64,000 nt of DNA from Roseovarius litorisediminis (GCF_900172295.1 NZ_FWFL01000001.1:558001-622000), one strand, 5' to 3'; shown: positions 27,328 to 36,149, counted from the stretch's first letter. A program made the numbers and translations. Notes: generated by a model not told the origin, from the sequence alone.

Positions 27328-27779
27328 TCGGTAGCATCCGGATTGCCAGCGACGAATTTCATCAACAACGATATCAGACTGACCGAGCCTTGGGTGAATT
27401 CGATCTCGTCACCAGCCGCCAAATAGAACGGCGACCCTCCCGGCTGAATTTCTACGAAATTGCCGCCAAGTAGCCCCTCCGAAGAAACCAGAACAGCGCT
27501 ATCGTCAGGCACTTCAATGCTATCGCGGACAGTGAAAATTGTTTTGGCACGGTAAGTTGCGGGATCTAATTCAACCTGTGTGACCCGACCAACCTTGACA
27601 CCAGCCATCCGAACATCGGTTCCGATGTCAATCCCATCAGCTGATCGAAAACTGGCGCTAAGCTGATATTCTGTCTGGCCTCCCGATACCCCGGTCAGTT
27701 GCCCGGCATAGATCAGGAAACCCGCAGCGGCGGCCAGAACGGCACCACCAACAAGAACTTCTGTTGTGTTTTCAGACAT
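27324..27779 (-). CDS. mlaD: MlaD-type MCE protein of phospholipid transport
   Basis: 151 residues: one N-terminal membrane helix (EVLVGGAVLAAAAGFLIYAG) and a single MCE domain with YQLSASFRSADGIDIGTDVRMAGVKVG (read in two parts), as in MlaD. MlaD forms a hexameric ring on the MlaFE ABC complex that moves phospholipids between the membranes. The other mla subunits are not in this window, so it is encoded apart from its partners. It lies between the NDUFA12-type gene and the DUF2155 gene on the same strand. Confidence 0.93.
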   Translation of the reverse strand: MSENTTEVLVGGAVLAAAAGFLIYAGQLTGVSGGQTEYQLSASFRSADGIDIGTDVRMAGVKVGRVTQVELDPATYRAKTIFTVRDSIEVPDDSAVLVSSEGLLGGNFVEIQPGGSPFYLAAGDEIEFTQGSVSLISLLMKFVAGNPDATE

Positions 27780-27788
27780 CTGCGTGTG

Positions 27789-28172
27789 CTATTCTGGGCT
27801 CCAGGCCTCGTAATCGCGCCGCTCAGCAGGGGCTTTGCGGCGGATCGAGCCTGCTGGCGCATAGGCCAAGGATGTACCTGTCAGGTTTTCTTCGTGCGGT
27901 TTTTCCCAAGACTTGTGCGCCAGGGGGTTATCCGTAGGCGGGTCGTTGAAAGTGTGATGCAGCCAACCGTGCCAGTCAGGACTTACGCGGGAGGCTTCGG
28001 CCTCTCCGTTGAAAATCACCCACCGGCGCTTGCTGTCCCGGGTGCGATAATAAATATTACCCTGCTCATCTTCACCAACTTTGACACCTTTGCGCCAGGT
28101 GTAGAATTGGGTGTTGAGTGTCTGGCTGTTCCACCAGGTCACTGAGCGTAAAAGCGTGTTCAGAATGCCCAT
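27789..28172 (-). CDS. NDUFA12-type complex I accessory subunit
   Basis: 127 residues from the ATG at 28172, with GGAGG 5 bases upstream. The segments [18 protein letters not shown] and [20 protein letters not shown], and the [10 protein letters not shown] motif, identify the bacterial homologue of mitochondrial NDUFA12 (B17.2), a peripheral subunit of respiratory complex I found in alphaproteobacteria. The C-terminus ([20 protein letters not shown]) matches the family. It is the first gene of the NDUFA12-mlaD-DUF2155 unit. Confidence 0.95.
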   Translation of the reverse strand: MGILNTLLRSVTWWNSQTLNTQFYTWRKGVKVGEDEQGNIYYRTRDSKRRWVIFNGEAEASRVSPDWHGWLHHTFNDPPTDNPLAHKSWEKPHEENLTGTSLAYAPAGSIRRKAPAERRDYEAWSPE

Positions 28173-28555
28173 CAAAGCCTCCGCAATTTCACCCATTCTA
28201 TGCAGCATCTTTTACCAAAGGTCCAGACGCCACGGAAACAACATTTGCCCCCTACACCCCCTTTAGGCCTTTCCAATTTTCTTGGTCCAGAAAAAGTTTT
28301 CTTTTCATATAGGGGTGTTTTGCCTTGCCTTGGAGTGCGCCCGGCTTGTCTTTTGAAATGGTTATGACCACGTTATTTTTAACGGTTCACGCTGCGAAAC
28401 TTGCACGTGAAACCAAAAGCGCTCTTCGAAAACTTTTAGATCTGCCCTAGCGTAATACGAACCCATTTGAAACCGGCAATTGATTGTGCAGCTTCGCCGC
28501 TACCATTCCGCATGATGCGCGTTTCATGTCCACCCGGCCTTTAACTTGCGCCTTC

Positions 28556-28575
28556 ATTTTCTTTGCAAAGAAAAT
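28556..28575. repeat. perfect 20-base palindrome
   Basis: ATTTTCTTTG is followed immediately by its exact reverse complement CAAAGAAAAT, with no spacer. The centre reads CTTTGCAAAG. It lies upstream of the NDUFA12-type gene (about 385 bases before its start) and 53 bases beyond the clpX terminator stem. A spacer-less palindrome this long is more likely a protein-binding site than an RNA hairpin. The regulator is unknown. Confidence 0.55.
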
Positions 28576-28627
28576 TCGCTGATTTATTGGTTGCCCCTGC
28601 CCTCGGACGGTCGCGATCACTGAAAGG

Positions 28628-28653
28628 AAAAGCCCGCGAGAACCACGGGCTTT
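28628..28653 (-). terminator. terminator downstream of clpX
   Basis: On the minus strand AAAGCCCG and CGGGCTTTT form an 8-base stem around a 9-base loop (plus-strand arms 28628-28636 and 28646-28653), ending in TTTT. It starts about 33 bases after the clpX stop and is a convincing rho-independent terminator. Confidence 0.8.
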
Positions 28654-28685
28654 ATGAAACACCAGACAGGGCAATGTGTGTCAGA

Positions 28686-29951
28686 TCAGCCCGCACTGGC
28701 GCCTTCTTTTTGGGCATCAGCATAGATTATCAGCGGTGACGCATCCGAGTTGACGGCCTCTTCATTCACTACGACCTCTTCGACATTCTCCATGCTGGGT
28801 AATTCGAACATCGTGTCCAGCAGGATATCTTCCAGAATTGACCGCAGGCCCCGGGCGCCGGTCTTACGCAGGATGGCTCGTTTGGCGATCGCGCTCAGCG
28901 CGTCTTCGGTGAAGGACAATTGCGCGTCTTCAAGCTCAAAAAGGCGCTGGTACTGCTTGACCAGGGCATTCTTGGGTTTGGTCAGGATTGTGACAAGGGC
29001 ATCCTCATCCAAATCCTCAAGCGTTGCGATTACCGGCAGACGACCAACAAATTCGGGAATAAGGCCAAATTTCAACAGATCCTCAGGCTCAAGGTCAGTG
29101 AATATCTCCCCCACGCCACGGGCGTCTACCTCACGCACATCGGCACCAAACCCCATGGCCGAACCTTTGCCGCGCTGCGCGATGATCTTGTCGAGACCCG
29201 CAAAGGCCCCGCCGCAGATAAACAGGATGTTTGTCGTGTCCACCTGAAGAAATTCTTGTTGAGGATGTTTGCGCCCTCCCTGCGGCGGGACAGCGGCCAC
29301 CGTGCCCTCCATCAGCTTCAAAAGAGCTTGCTGCACACCCTCGCCCGAAACGTCGCGGGTAATCGACGGATTTTCGGATTTGCGGGTTATCTTGTCAACT
29401 TCATCAATATAGACGATGCCGCGCTGAGCGCGTTCAACATTGTACTCGGACGACTGCAGAAGCTTGAGGATAATATTTTCTACGTCTTCGCCCACATACC
29501 CTGCTTCGGTCAGGGTGGTGGCATCTGCCATTGTAAAGGGCACATCCAGAATCCGCGCCAGCGTTTGTGCCAGCAAGGTTTTACCACAACCAGTTGGGCC
29601 GATCAGAAGAATATTTGATTTCTGCAGTTCAATTTCACCAGCTTTTCCAGAATGGTTCAGCCGCTTGTAATGGTTGTGCACCGCCACCGACAAAACCCGT
29701 TTGGCCATCGCCTGGCCAATCACATAGTCATCCAGCACATCACAAATATCGCGAGGTGCCGGAACGCCTTCACTGGATTTCAGGCCCGCGGATTTGGTTT
29801 CCTCGCGAATGATGTCCATGCACAATTCAACGCATTCATCGCAGATGAACACAGTAGGGCCCGCAATCAATTTGCGCACCTCATGCTGGCTTTTGCCGCA
29901 AAAACTACAGTAAAGGGTGTTCTTACTGTCGCTGCCTGAGTTATTCGCCAT
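28686..29951 (-). CDS. clpX: ATP-dependent protease ATPase subunit ClpX
   Basis: 421 residues. The N-terminal C4 zinc-binding domain has YCSFCGKSQ and [10 protein letters not shown]. The AAA+ module has Walker A GPTGCGKT, Walker [11 protein letters not shown] and sensor regions. The IGF-type loop that docks ClpP is not read individually. ClpX unfolds substrates and feeds them to ClpP. In Caulobacter-like bacteria it drives cell-cycle proteolysis. It is downstream of clpP on the same strand, separated by a hairpin. Confidence 0.98.
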   Translation of the reverse strand: MANNSGSDSKNTLYCSFCGKSQHEVRKLIAGPTVFICDECVELCMDIIREETKSAGLKSSEGVPAPRDICDVLDDYVIGQAMAKRVLSVAVHNHYKRLNHSGKAGEIELQKSNILLIGPTGCGKTLLAQTLARILDVPFTMADATTLTEAGYVGEDVENIILKLLQSSEYNVERAQRGIVYIDEVDKITRKSENPSITRDVSGEGVQQALLKLMEGTVAAVPPQGGRKHPQQEFLQVDTTNILFICGGAFAGLDKIIAQRGKGSAMGFGADVREVDARGVGEIFTDLEPEDLLKFGLIPEFVGRLPVIATLEDLDEDALVTILTKPKNALVKQYQRLFELEDAQLSFTEDALSAIAKRAILRKTGARGLRSILEDILLDTMFELPSMENVEEVVVNEEAVNSDASPLIIYADAQKEGASAG

Positions 29952-30060
29952 AACTTACCTTTCGGGCACTGCGCCGCCGCTTTTCCACCATTTCTGGCTT
30001 CAAATCACTCCTGCTTACGCTAAGCTTAGGACAGGTGCGGAACGTCCACAACGTGAAAAT

Positions 30061-30084
30061 GCCCGGCATTAGCACAGGCCGGGC
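30061..30084 (-). terminator. hairpin between clpP and clpX
   Basis: GCCCGGC (30061-30067) and GCCGGGC (30078-30084) form a 7-base stem. On the minus strand it is followed by ATTTTC. It lies 7 bases after the clpP stop, so clpP can end here while clpX is read from its own promoter or by read-through. Confidence 0.7.
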
Positions 30085-30090
30085 AACCAA

Positions 30091-30723
30091 TTATTTCTCC
30101 TCGTCATCGCCTTTGACGCGGTTTTCGACGATTTCATCGATCAGGCCCCAGCTCTTGGCCTCTTCAGGCGACATGAAGTTATCGCGTTCAAGTGCCTCTT
30201 CCACCTTTTTCAAGGTCTGACCGGTGTGCTTGACATAGATTTCGTTCAGCCGGGTTTTCAGCTTTTGGGTTTCCTGCGCATGGATCATGATATCCGTCGC
30301 TTGTCCCTGATACCCCCCCGAAGGTTGATGTACCATAACCCGGCTGTTTGGCAGCGAAAACCGCATGCCTTTCTCGCCGGCCGTCAACAGCAGCGAGCCC
30401 ATGCTTGCTGCCTGACCGATGACCAGCGTACTGACCTTGGGTTTGATATATTGCATCGTGTCGTAGATCGACAAGCCACTGGTGACCACACCACCGGGGC
30501 TGTTGATATACATGCTAATTTCCTTTGAAGGATTCTCGGCCTCAAGATGAAGCAACTGCGCGACAATCAGGCTGGACATGCCATCATGTACCGGTCCGCT
30601 CAGGAAGATGATCCGCTCTTTCAGCAGTCGGGAAAAAATATCATAGGCCCGTTCACCGCGGCTTGTCTGTTCCACAACCATCGGGACGAGAGTGTTCATG
30701 TATGTCTCATATGGGTCTTGCAT
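30091..30723 (-). CDS. clpP: ATP-dependent Clp protease proteolytic subunit
   Basis: 210 residues, standard ClpP. The serine protease triad is visible as Ser in [11 protein letters not shown], His in [10 protein letters not shown], and Asp in the [11 protein letters not shown] segment. The N-terminal hydrophobic loop and [11 protein letters not shown] are typical. It forms the tetradecameric chamber with ClpX, whose gene follows. The ATG at 30723 is divergent from the ArsR gene; the 228 bases between hold both promoters. Confidence 0.98.
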   Translation of the reverse strand: MQDPYETYMNTLVPMVVEQTSRGERAYDIFSRLLKERIIFLSGPVHDGMSSLIVAQLLHLEAENPSKEISMYINSPGGVVTSGLSIYDTMQYIKPKVSTLVIGQAASMGSLLLTAGEKGMRFSLPNSRVMVHQPSGGYQGQATDIMIHAQETQKLKTRLNEIYVKHTGQTLKKVEEALERDNFMSPEEAKSWGLIDEIVENRVKGDDEEK

Positions 30724-30951
30724 ATCTGCCTGCCTGCTGAAGTTTTCCGATCCTTAGTGATCAGGTCCTAAGGGAGTCTTAGTGTTGCGCCCAACGGGCT
30801 GCAAGAGCGCGAAATGATTTTGTTCCAATGGGTGATCATTCGTTCGCAAACGGTATCGTGCATCACAGACACAATAATGAGCATTTGTTAATTCCGGTTT
30901 TGCAGAATGGTTAAAATCGGACTAGTACATTCTCCACCAATCTGATGGATC

Positions 30952-31299
30952 ATGCGCAAAATGCCCCTTCCTGTATTAAACAGCACTATCGATGACGCCG
31001 AAATGGACCGCATGGTTGAAAACGCGACGACGGCATCAAATTTTCTGAAGGCAATCAGCCACGAAGGCCGGTTGATGATTCTCTGCCATCTGGCATCCGG
31101 TGAGAAATCAGTTACCGAACTGGAAGAATTGCTTTCAGCACGACAGGCGGCTGTCTCACAACAATTGTCGCGACTGAGGCTTGAGGGTCTTGTCACCACG
31201 CGCCGCGATGGCAAGGCCATCTTCTACAGTCTGGCCGATGATCGCCCACGCCGGATTATTGAGGTCGTCTATGATTTATTCTGCGCACCAGAAATTTAG
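30952..31299 (+). CDS. ArsR-family repressor with the SqrR/BigR cysteine pair
   Basis: 115 residues, winged-helix ArsR fold: LKAISHEGRLMILCHLASGE, recognition helix region ARQAAVSQQLSRLRLEGLV, wing TRRDGKAIFYSL. It lacks the metal-binding ELCVCDL motif of arsenic sensors. Instead it has exactly two cysteines, C45 (MILCHL) and C111 (YDLFCAPE), 66 residues apart, the same spacing as Cys41 and Cys107 of the persulfide sensor SqrR of Rhodobacter capsulatus. I therefore infer a persulfide/redox-responsive repressor. No sulfide-oxidation gene is adjacent. The start is the ATG at 30952 with only a weak ribosome site. Confidence 0.88.
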   Translation: MRKMPLPVLNSTIDDAEMDRMVENATTASNFLKAISHEGRLMILCHLASGEKSVTELEELLSARQAAVSQQLSRLRLEGLVTTRRDGKAIFYSLADDRPRRIIEVVYDLFCAPEI

Positions 31300-31342
31300 G
31301 CGCGCAGAATCTAAAAGCCCCGCTTTATCCAGAGGACAGCTT

Positions 31343-31918
31343 TCAGGCCGCTTTGCCCACTTTGTGGGCTGCAAACACGTCATCCAGCTCGGAATGGTTT
31401 ACGTGGTTTGAATAGTTCGAAATCGTCTTGACTGCGAGGCCCAGAATGATTTCAAGCAAATGAGCATCACCGTATCCAGCAGCCTTAAAGGCCTCAACTT
31501 GCTGGATCGTCGGCAGACCACGAGATTCCCACATCTGATGGGTGAATACGCGCAGCGCCTGAAGCTTTTCGTCATCCAGCGGCCTGCCCTCACGCAAGGC
31601 TTCGGTGTTTTCGCGGGACAACTTGGAAACATTCACGGCCAGCATCGAATGTGCCGCAACGCAATAATCACAGCCATTCGCGACTGAGGCAGTCAGAAAC
31701 ACAACCTCTTGTTCTGGCGGCGTGAAATTGCCCGACTCGCGAAACTGAGCGTACCCGTGCAAATAGGTAGACAACAGGCCGGGATTGATCGCCATACCAC
31801 GGTACATGTTAGGTACAAATCCCAGTTTGGCGCGGGCGCCTTCAAGCAATTCGCTGGCCTGCCCGTTGGCTTCCGCATCGCTGACAGGGGCGGTCTGAAT
31901 TTTATATTCTGCAGTCAC
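31343..31918 (-). CDS. AhpD-like carboxymuconolactone decarboxylase family protein
   Basis: 191 residues beginning at a GTG at 31918 with AGGAG 7 bases upstream. The CMD fold carries the redox motif NGCDYCVAAHSM (CxxC...H), as in AhpD alkylhydroperoxidases and related peroxidase-like proteins. It probably acts as a thiol-dependent peroxidase or reductase. It converges with the ArsR gene (43 bases between stops) and is downstream of an acyl-CoA dehydrogenase gene on the same strand, from which it is separated by a hairpin. Confidence 0.88.
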   Translation of the reverse strand: MTAEYKIQTAPVSDAEANGQASELLEGARAKLGFVPNMYRGMAINPGLLSTYLHGYAQFRESGNFTPPEQEVVFLTASVANGCDYCVAAHSMLAVNVSKLSRENTEALREGRPLDDEKLQALRVFTHQMWESRGLPTIQQVEAFKAAGYGDAHLLEIILGLAVKTISNYSNHVNHSELDDVFAAHKVGKAA

Positions 31919-32057
31919 GAACTATCTCCTTCAGTGTTGAGTTCACCGATCAGTTAAGCCTCAATCAACTGCAGAAAAACCACCCTGCCGTTCACCAAAG
32001 CGTGAGTTTGGTGTTCTGGCGCAGACCTTGTTGCGCGCAAATGCTGAATCCACCAAA

Positions 32058-32078
32058 GCAGGCATGTCTCGTGCCTGC
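32058..32078 (-). terminator. hairpin after the acyl-CoA dehydrogenase gene
   Basis: GCAGGCA (32058-32064) pairs with TGCCTGC (32072-32078) around a 7-base loop. On the minus strand it is followed by TTTGG. It lies just beyond the acyl-CoA dehydrogenase stop, and the U tract is short, so it is a probable but imperfect terminator. Confidence 0.5.
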
Positions 32079-32084
32079 GAAGTG

Positions 32085-33320
32085 TCAGATTTTTTCCTGA
32101 GTGTATTTGCGCAACTCTGTCCGCGCCACCTGCCGCCGATGCACGGCGTCAGGGCCGTCTGCCAGACGTAGAGTCCGCACGTGTGTCCACATTGCGGCCA
32201 ATGGCACATCCTGACTGATACCCTGCGCTCCAAACATCTGCACGGCTTCGTCAATCACCTTAAGCGACACGCGGGGCGCCACAACCTTGATCTGGCTGAT
32301 CCACGGTGCAGCGGAACGCGCATCACCCTGGTCCATCATCCACGCTGCTTTTAGACATAATAAACGTGCCTGCTCGATCTCCATCCGGCATTCGGAAATG
32401 ATATCGTAATTCGCTCCCAGTTGCGCGATTTTCTTGCCAAACGCCTCGCGTTGCAGGCTGCGTCTGCACATCAACTCCAGCGCCGTTTCGGCCTGCCCGA
32501 TTGCACGCATGCAATGATGGATCCGCCCAGGCCCAAGCCGTCCCTGCGCAATTTCAAATCCTCGGCCTTCTCCCAATAACATGTTTTCGGCAGGCACCCG
32601 CACATCGGTAAACCTAATATGCATGTGCCCGTGCGGCGCATCGTCATGGCCGTAAACCTGCATCGGACGCAGCTTTTCAATTCCTGCCGCGTCGGCGGGC
32701 ACAACAATCATGGAATGGCGCTGATGCTTCGGCAAAGCGTCGTCACCGGTTTTGACCATGACTATATAAACGGCACAGCGCGGGTCTCCTGCGCCAGTGG
32801 CCCACCATTTTTCGCCGTTCAGCACATAGTCATCACCGTCGCGGATGCAGGACATGGAAATGTTGGTGGCGTCCGAACTGGCGACATCCGGTTCTGTCAT
32901 CAGGTAAGCGCTGCGGATCACACCCTCTAGCAATGGGGTCAACCAGCGGGTTTTCATCGCCTCATTGCCGTATCGTTCAAATACTTCCATATTGCCCGTA
33001 TCGGGCGCGTTGCAGTTGAACACTTCGGCTGCCATTGGGGATTTACCCATTTCTTCAGCAAAATAGGCATATTCAACGGTAGTGAGGCCAAATCCGCGCG
33101 CGCTGTCCGTCAACCAGAAATTCCACAAGCCTTCTGCTTTTGCGCGGGCTTTCAGCCCTTCAAGTATCTCGGACTGCCGCGGCGTGTATTCCCAACGCTC
33201 TCCTTTTGCGACCTCGGCGTGATACTCTGCCTCAAGAGGCATGATTTCCTCCCGAACAATGTTGGCAACACGCGCAAGCAGCGCTTCATTTTCCGGTCGC
33301 ATTCCCAAATTCATTTCCAT
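32085..33320 (-). CDS. acyl-CoA dehydrogenase (ACAD10/11-like)
   Basis: 411 residues from the ATG at 33320 with GGAG upstream. The FAD-dependent acyl-CoA dehydrogenase fold has AYLMTEPDVASSDATN (substrate and FAD contact), DDYVLNGEKWWATGAG, and the C-terminal helical domain REAFGKKIAQLGANYDIIS and MFGAQGISQDVPLAAMW. The long arginine-rich end [17 protein letters not shown] fits the ACAD10/11-like subfamily. It oxidises an acyl-CoA at the alpha-beta bond; chain specificity is unknown. It stands alone, and the 240 bases upstream to the Hint gene show nothing else. Confidence 0.92.
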   Translation of the reverse strand: MEMNLGMRPENEALLARVANIVREEIMPLEAEYHAEVAKGERWEYTPRQSEILEGLKARAKAEGLWNFWLTDSARGFGLTTVEYAYFAEEMGKSPMAAEVFNCNAPDTGNMEVFERYGNEAMKTRWLTPLLEGVIRSAYLMTEPDVASSDATNISMSCIRDGDDYVLNGEKWWATGAGDPRCAVYIVMVKTGDDALPKHQRHSMIVVPADAAGIEKLRPMQVYGHDDAPHGHMHIRFTDVRVPAENMLLGEGRGFEIAQGRLGPGRIHHCMRAIGQAETALELMCRRSLQREAFGKKIAQLGANYDIISECRMEIEQARLLCLKAAWMMDQGDARSAAPWISQIKVVAPRVSLKVIDEAVQMFGAQGISQDVPLAAMWTHVRTLRLADGPDAVHRRQVARTELRKYTQEKI

Positions 33321-33561
33321 CACCAATCTCCAGATCTCGTATTGCCGTCATTCCCATCCCTTACGCCACAACCTTCGCGAAAAGGAAATATCCGCTTAGG
33401 GTTGCAATTCGGAAAAAGGGTCAAAACCTGACCCCGGAATGCCCCAAGAAAGGCCACAAACCAAGTAGATAAACACAATAGCCAGGCAGCTTAACTCGGT
33501 CAGTCCGAACCGACAGCGCACCGGCGCCTGAGAATAACAAGTCGTTGAGTAATAGGTTACC

Positions 33562-34200
33562 ATGCGGATCAATACAGAAACCCAAAGAACACCGGGTACA
33601 ACAAGTGCGGTCACCTGTTTTACGTCCGGCACTGCCATCACAACCCTTCGCGGAAAATTACCCGTGGAAACTCTGCGTGCCGAAGACAAGGTTTTGACCC
33701 GGGACCGGGGATTTCAACCCATTCTGTGGGTTGGATCCCGCAAACTATGCCCGGAAGAGATTCCGACAGACACCAACCATAGCCCGATTTTGATAAAAGC
33801 TGGTGCGCTTGGTCCCGGACTTCCCGAGAAGGACATGAGAATCTCGCCGCGCCACCGGGTGTTGACCACTGACAAGGCAATTCTGTCCAATCTCGAGGAG
33901 CCCGAAGCGCTGATCGAAGCACGGGCACTTGTCGGACAACCGGGGATCACCAAAGTCACAGGAGCAGGGATTCAGTATTTCCATTTATTGTTCGAGCAAC
34001 ACGAAATCATCCTTTCGGAAAACACCTGGACCGAAAGCTTTCATCTGGGGCGTTCAGTCGTCGATTCTTTGCAAAAGGCGCAGCGCACCGAAATTCTGTC
34101 TGTTGTTCCCGGTGCCTATTCAGATGGCCAGATACCGGTGCAGCGCCTGGCACGGCATTGTATTGCAGACAACATGGGCCAAACAAAACTGGTTGCCTGA
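33562..34200 (+). CDS. free-standing Hint-domain protein
   Basis: 212 residues. The Hint (hedgehog/intein) autoprocessing fold is visible: nucleophile cysteine in VTCFTSGTAITTLRG followed by LPVETLRAEDKVLTRD, the block-B-like SPRHRVLTT, and YFHLLFEQHEIILSENTWTE as the late beta-strands. Such Hint_2 domains are common in Rhodobacterales, often at the end of large secreted proteins. Here only about 17 residues precede the cysteine and no toxin or adhesin domain is fused. Function unknown; it may be a remnant or act in trans. Confidence 0.85.
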   Translation: MRINTETQRTPGTTSAVTCFTSGTAITTLRGKLPVETLRAEDKVLTRDRGFQPILWVGSRKLCPEEIPTDTNHSPILIKAGALGPGLPEKDMRISPRHRVLTTDKAILSNLEEPEALIEARALVGQPGITKVTGAGIQYFHLLFEQHEIILSENTWTESFHLGRSVVDSLQKAQRTEILSVVPGAYSDGQIPVQRLARHCIADNMGQTKLVA

Positions 34201-34295
34201 TCTTTCAAGATAACTTCAATGGGCCTGCATCTCGGCCAAAAGGCGCCGCGGCGCTAAAGGTGTCAGACTTTAATTTTCAGAAATCGAGTGCGGGG

Positions 34296-34381
34296 TGGTG
34301 CCCAAGGCGAGACTCGAACTCGCACGATATTGCTACCGGGGGATTTTGAATCCCCTGCGTCTACCATTCCGCCACTTGGGC
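34296..34381 (-). tRNA. tRNA-Leu (anticodon CAA)
   Basis: The 86-base minus-strand gene folds as a class II tRNA: acceptor arms GCCCAAG and CTTGGGC, anticodon stem GGGGA/TCCCC around the loop TTCAAAA (anticodon CAA, reading TTG), a long variable arm (GGTAGCAATATC region), a GTTCGAGTC T-loop, and an encoded 3' CCA. Confidence 0.97.
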
Positions 34382-34523
34382 CCGGTTTGAACCTCTAGCG
34401 AAGCGCGCGCGCGACGTCCAGTACCTGTTGCGCGTTTTTTGCCTTTCGCCAGACCGCAAGACTTGACCCGATCTGCGCGACATGGTCAGAGGCAGTACAT
34501 AACTTGTCGAAAGTTCCAAAATA

Positions 34524-35102
34524 ATGTTGCGACGCCTCTACGACTGGACAATCCGGATGGCCGATCACCCGCGCGCTTTGTGGGTGCTTGCCGTGGTTTC
34601 ATTCGTGGAAAGTTCGGTTTTTCCGATCCCGCCGGATGTTCTGATGATCCCGATGATCCTGGCACGCCCCAGCCGGGCCTGGCTGATTGCATTTGTTGCG
34701 TTGCTTTCATCTGTCATTGGCGGTTTGCTCGGCTATGCCATCGGCGCGCTGGCCTATCAGGAGATTGGTCAGCCGATTCTTGAAAGCCTTGGCAAAGGTG
34801 ACGCTGTGGAAGCCTTTGGCGAGCGCTTCAATGACTTTGGTTTCTGGGCGGTTCTTGCAGCCGGCATAACGCCCTTTCCCTACAAGGTTATCACCATCAT
34901 GTCCGGATGGACCGGCATGCCGCTTTTCACCTTCGTTGCAACATCAATTCTTGCGCGCGGCTTACGGTTTTTCATCGTTGCCGGATTGCTCTGGAAATTT
35001 GGCGCCCCGGTTCGTGATTTCATCGAGAAGCGTTTGGGCTTGTTGACAATCATTTTTGTGGTGTTGTTATTCGGCGGTTTCTACCTTGTGAGACACCTAT
35101 GA
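34524..35102 (+). CDS. DedA/VTT-domain membrane protein (YqaA-like)
   Basis: 192 residues with about five membrane helices. The VTT (DedA) signature region is FVESSVFPIPPDVLMIPMIL with the later PFPYKVITIMSGWTGMP motif. DedA-like proteins act in membrane lipid (undecaprenyl phosphate or phospholipid) flipping and homeostasis; the exact substrate here is unknown. The stop overlaps the dsbB ATG by 4 bases, so the two are coupled. Confidence 0.9.
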   Translation: MLRRLYDWTIRMADHPRALWVLAVVSFVESSVFPIPPDVLMIPMILARPSRAWLIAFVALLSSVIGGLLGYAIGALAYQEIGQPILESLGKGDAVEAFGERFNDFGFWAVLAAGITPFPYKVITIMSGWTGMPLFTFVATSILARGLRFFIVAGLLWKFGAPVRDFIEKRLGLLTIIFVVLLFGGFYLVRHL

Positions 35103-35566
35103 TAGCGCCCACTCGTCGGAAGCTCATCCTCATTGCCGCTGGTGGCTCGGCGTTTATGATGCTGGGTGCCCTCGCCTTTCAGCATATCGGTGGCATGGCA
35201 CCCTGCAAGCTTTGTATCTGGCAACGTTGGCCGCATGTCATTGCAATTGCCATCGGGCTTGTCGCACTGGCGTGGCCACGGGCCATTCTGATCCTGACCG
35301 GGGCTGTGGCCGCCCTGACAACCGCCGGTATCGGCTTCTATCACACCGGTGTTGAAAGAAGTTGGTGGGAAGGGCCGACATCCTGCACCTCCTCGGGCAG
35401 CTCGGGCATGTCCGCAGATGACCTGTTTGACCAGATCATGGCAGCCCATTTGGTCAGATGCGACGAGGTGCCCTGGGAAATGTTTGGCCTCTCGATGGCC
35501 AGCTGGAACGGGGTTGTTTCTTTGGGGTTGGCCATGATTTGGATGATGGCGCTGCGCCAGAACTGA
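35099..35566 (+). CDS. dsbB: disulfide bond formation protein B
   Basis: 155 residues with four membrane helices. The first periplasmic loop has the redox pair CKLCIWQRWPH; the second has two widely spaced cysteines (SCTSSGSSG and HLVRCDEVPW). DsbB reoxidises DsbA and passes electrons to quinone. Length and motifs fit the alphaproteobacterial DsbB type. It overlaps the DedA-like gene and converges on the Lrp-type regulator gene 34 bases on. Confidence 0.94.
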   Translation: MIAPTRRKLILIAAGGSAFMMLGALAFQHIGGMAPCKLCIWQRWPHVIAIAIGLVALAWPRAILILTGAVAALTTAGIGFYHTGVERSWWEGPTSCTSSGSSGMSADDLFDQIMAAHLVRCDEVPWEMFGLSMASWNGVVSLGLAMIWMMALRQN

Positions 35567-35600
35567 CAGCCCCTGTTCATATCAGACCAGAGCGCCGTGC

Positions 35601-36029
35601 TCAGCGGGCCGATTTACGTGTGCTGAGCAGCAGGCTGGTTTCGGAATTGGCAATGCCGTCGAAACGCCTGATCTGGGCCAATACGGCATCAAGATCTTCT
35701 AATGTAGTTGTTCCGATTTCAACGATAACATCCCACCGGCCATTGGTGGTATGTGTTGCGCGCACGGCACTGAGGCCATTGAGCTGGCGGATGACCCTGT
35801 CTGTCCCCCGACCCTCGATCCCCAGCATCATAAGCCCTCTCACCGGATCGAATGCCGCATCGCCTTTCAGAACAACTGTGAAACCCACAATGTCCCCAGA
35901 CCGCCGCAGCCGTTCGATCCGGCCCCGCACGGTGGTACGAGAGACCCCTAAGGCCAGCGCCAGATCAGATAAAGAAGCGCGCGCATTATGGCGCAACTCG
36001 GATATCAGTTTTTGATCGATTTCATCCAT
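35601..36029 (-). CDS. Lrp/AsnC family transcriptional regulator
   Basis: 142 residues from the ATG at 36029 (start MDEIDQKLISELRHNARASL). An N-terminal helix-turn-helix (LALALGVSRTTVRGRIERL) is followed by a RAM/AsnC ligand domain (GRWDVIVEIGTTTLEDLDAVL). It is divergent from the arginase-ctlX-ornithine cyclodeaminase operon, with 120 bases between the starts, so it is the likely local regulator, probably responding to arginine, ornithine or a related amino acid. Confidence 0.93.
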   Translation of the reverse strand: MDEIDQKLISELRHNARASLSDLALALGVSRTTVRGRIERLRRSGDIVGFTVVLKGDAAFDPVRGLMMLGIEGRGTDRVIRQLNGLSAVRATHTTNGRWDVIVEIGTTTLEDLDAVLAQIRRFDGIANSETSLLLSTRKSAR

Positions 36030-36149
36030 TCTGGCAGATTTAGCCTCCGTTACGAACAAAAGGAACCCATTTAGTGCAAAATAGGCTCTATTTTTCAACT
36101 CATTTTGGAAAGAATCTCACGTCAACTCCTGAAATCTTAAGAGGCCCTG

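Larger units (their letters stand above)
28173..28685. other. 500-base intergenic region between clpX and the NDUFA12-type gene
   Basis: Both flanking genes are on the minus strand, so the right part is the clpX 3' region (with a terminator at 28628-28653) and the left part is the NDUFA12 promoter region. It contains a perfect 20-base palindrome at 28556-28575 and an AT-rich stretch near 28370-28440. A 75-codon minus-strand frame (28447-28674) shows no ribosome site and no protein-like pattern, so I do not call it. Confidence 0.4.

Noticed and set aside
28447..28674. 75-codon minus-strand frame downstream of clpX
   Set aside because: It spans the clpX terminator and the 20-base palindrome and has no ribosome site or recognisable motif.
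33396..33689. 97-codon minus-strand frame with a hydrophobic stretch near the Hint gene start
   Set aside because: It overlaps the Hint coding region and has no ribosome site; the upstream half has no protein family resemblance.
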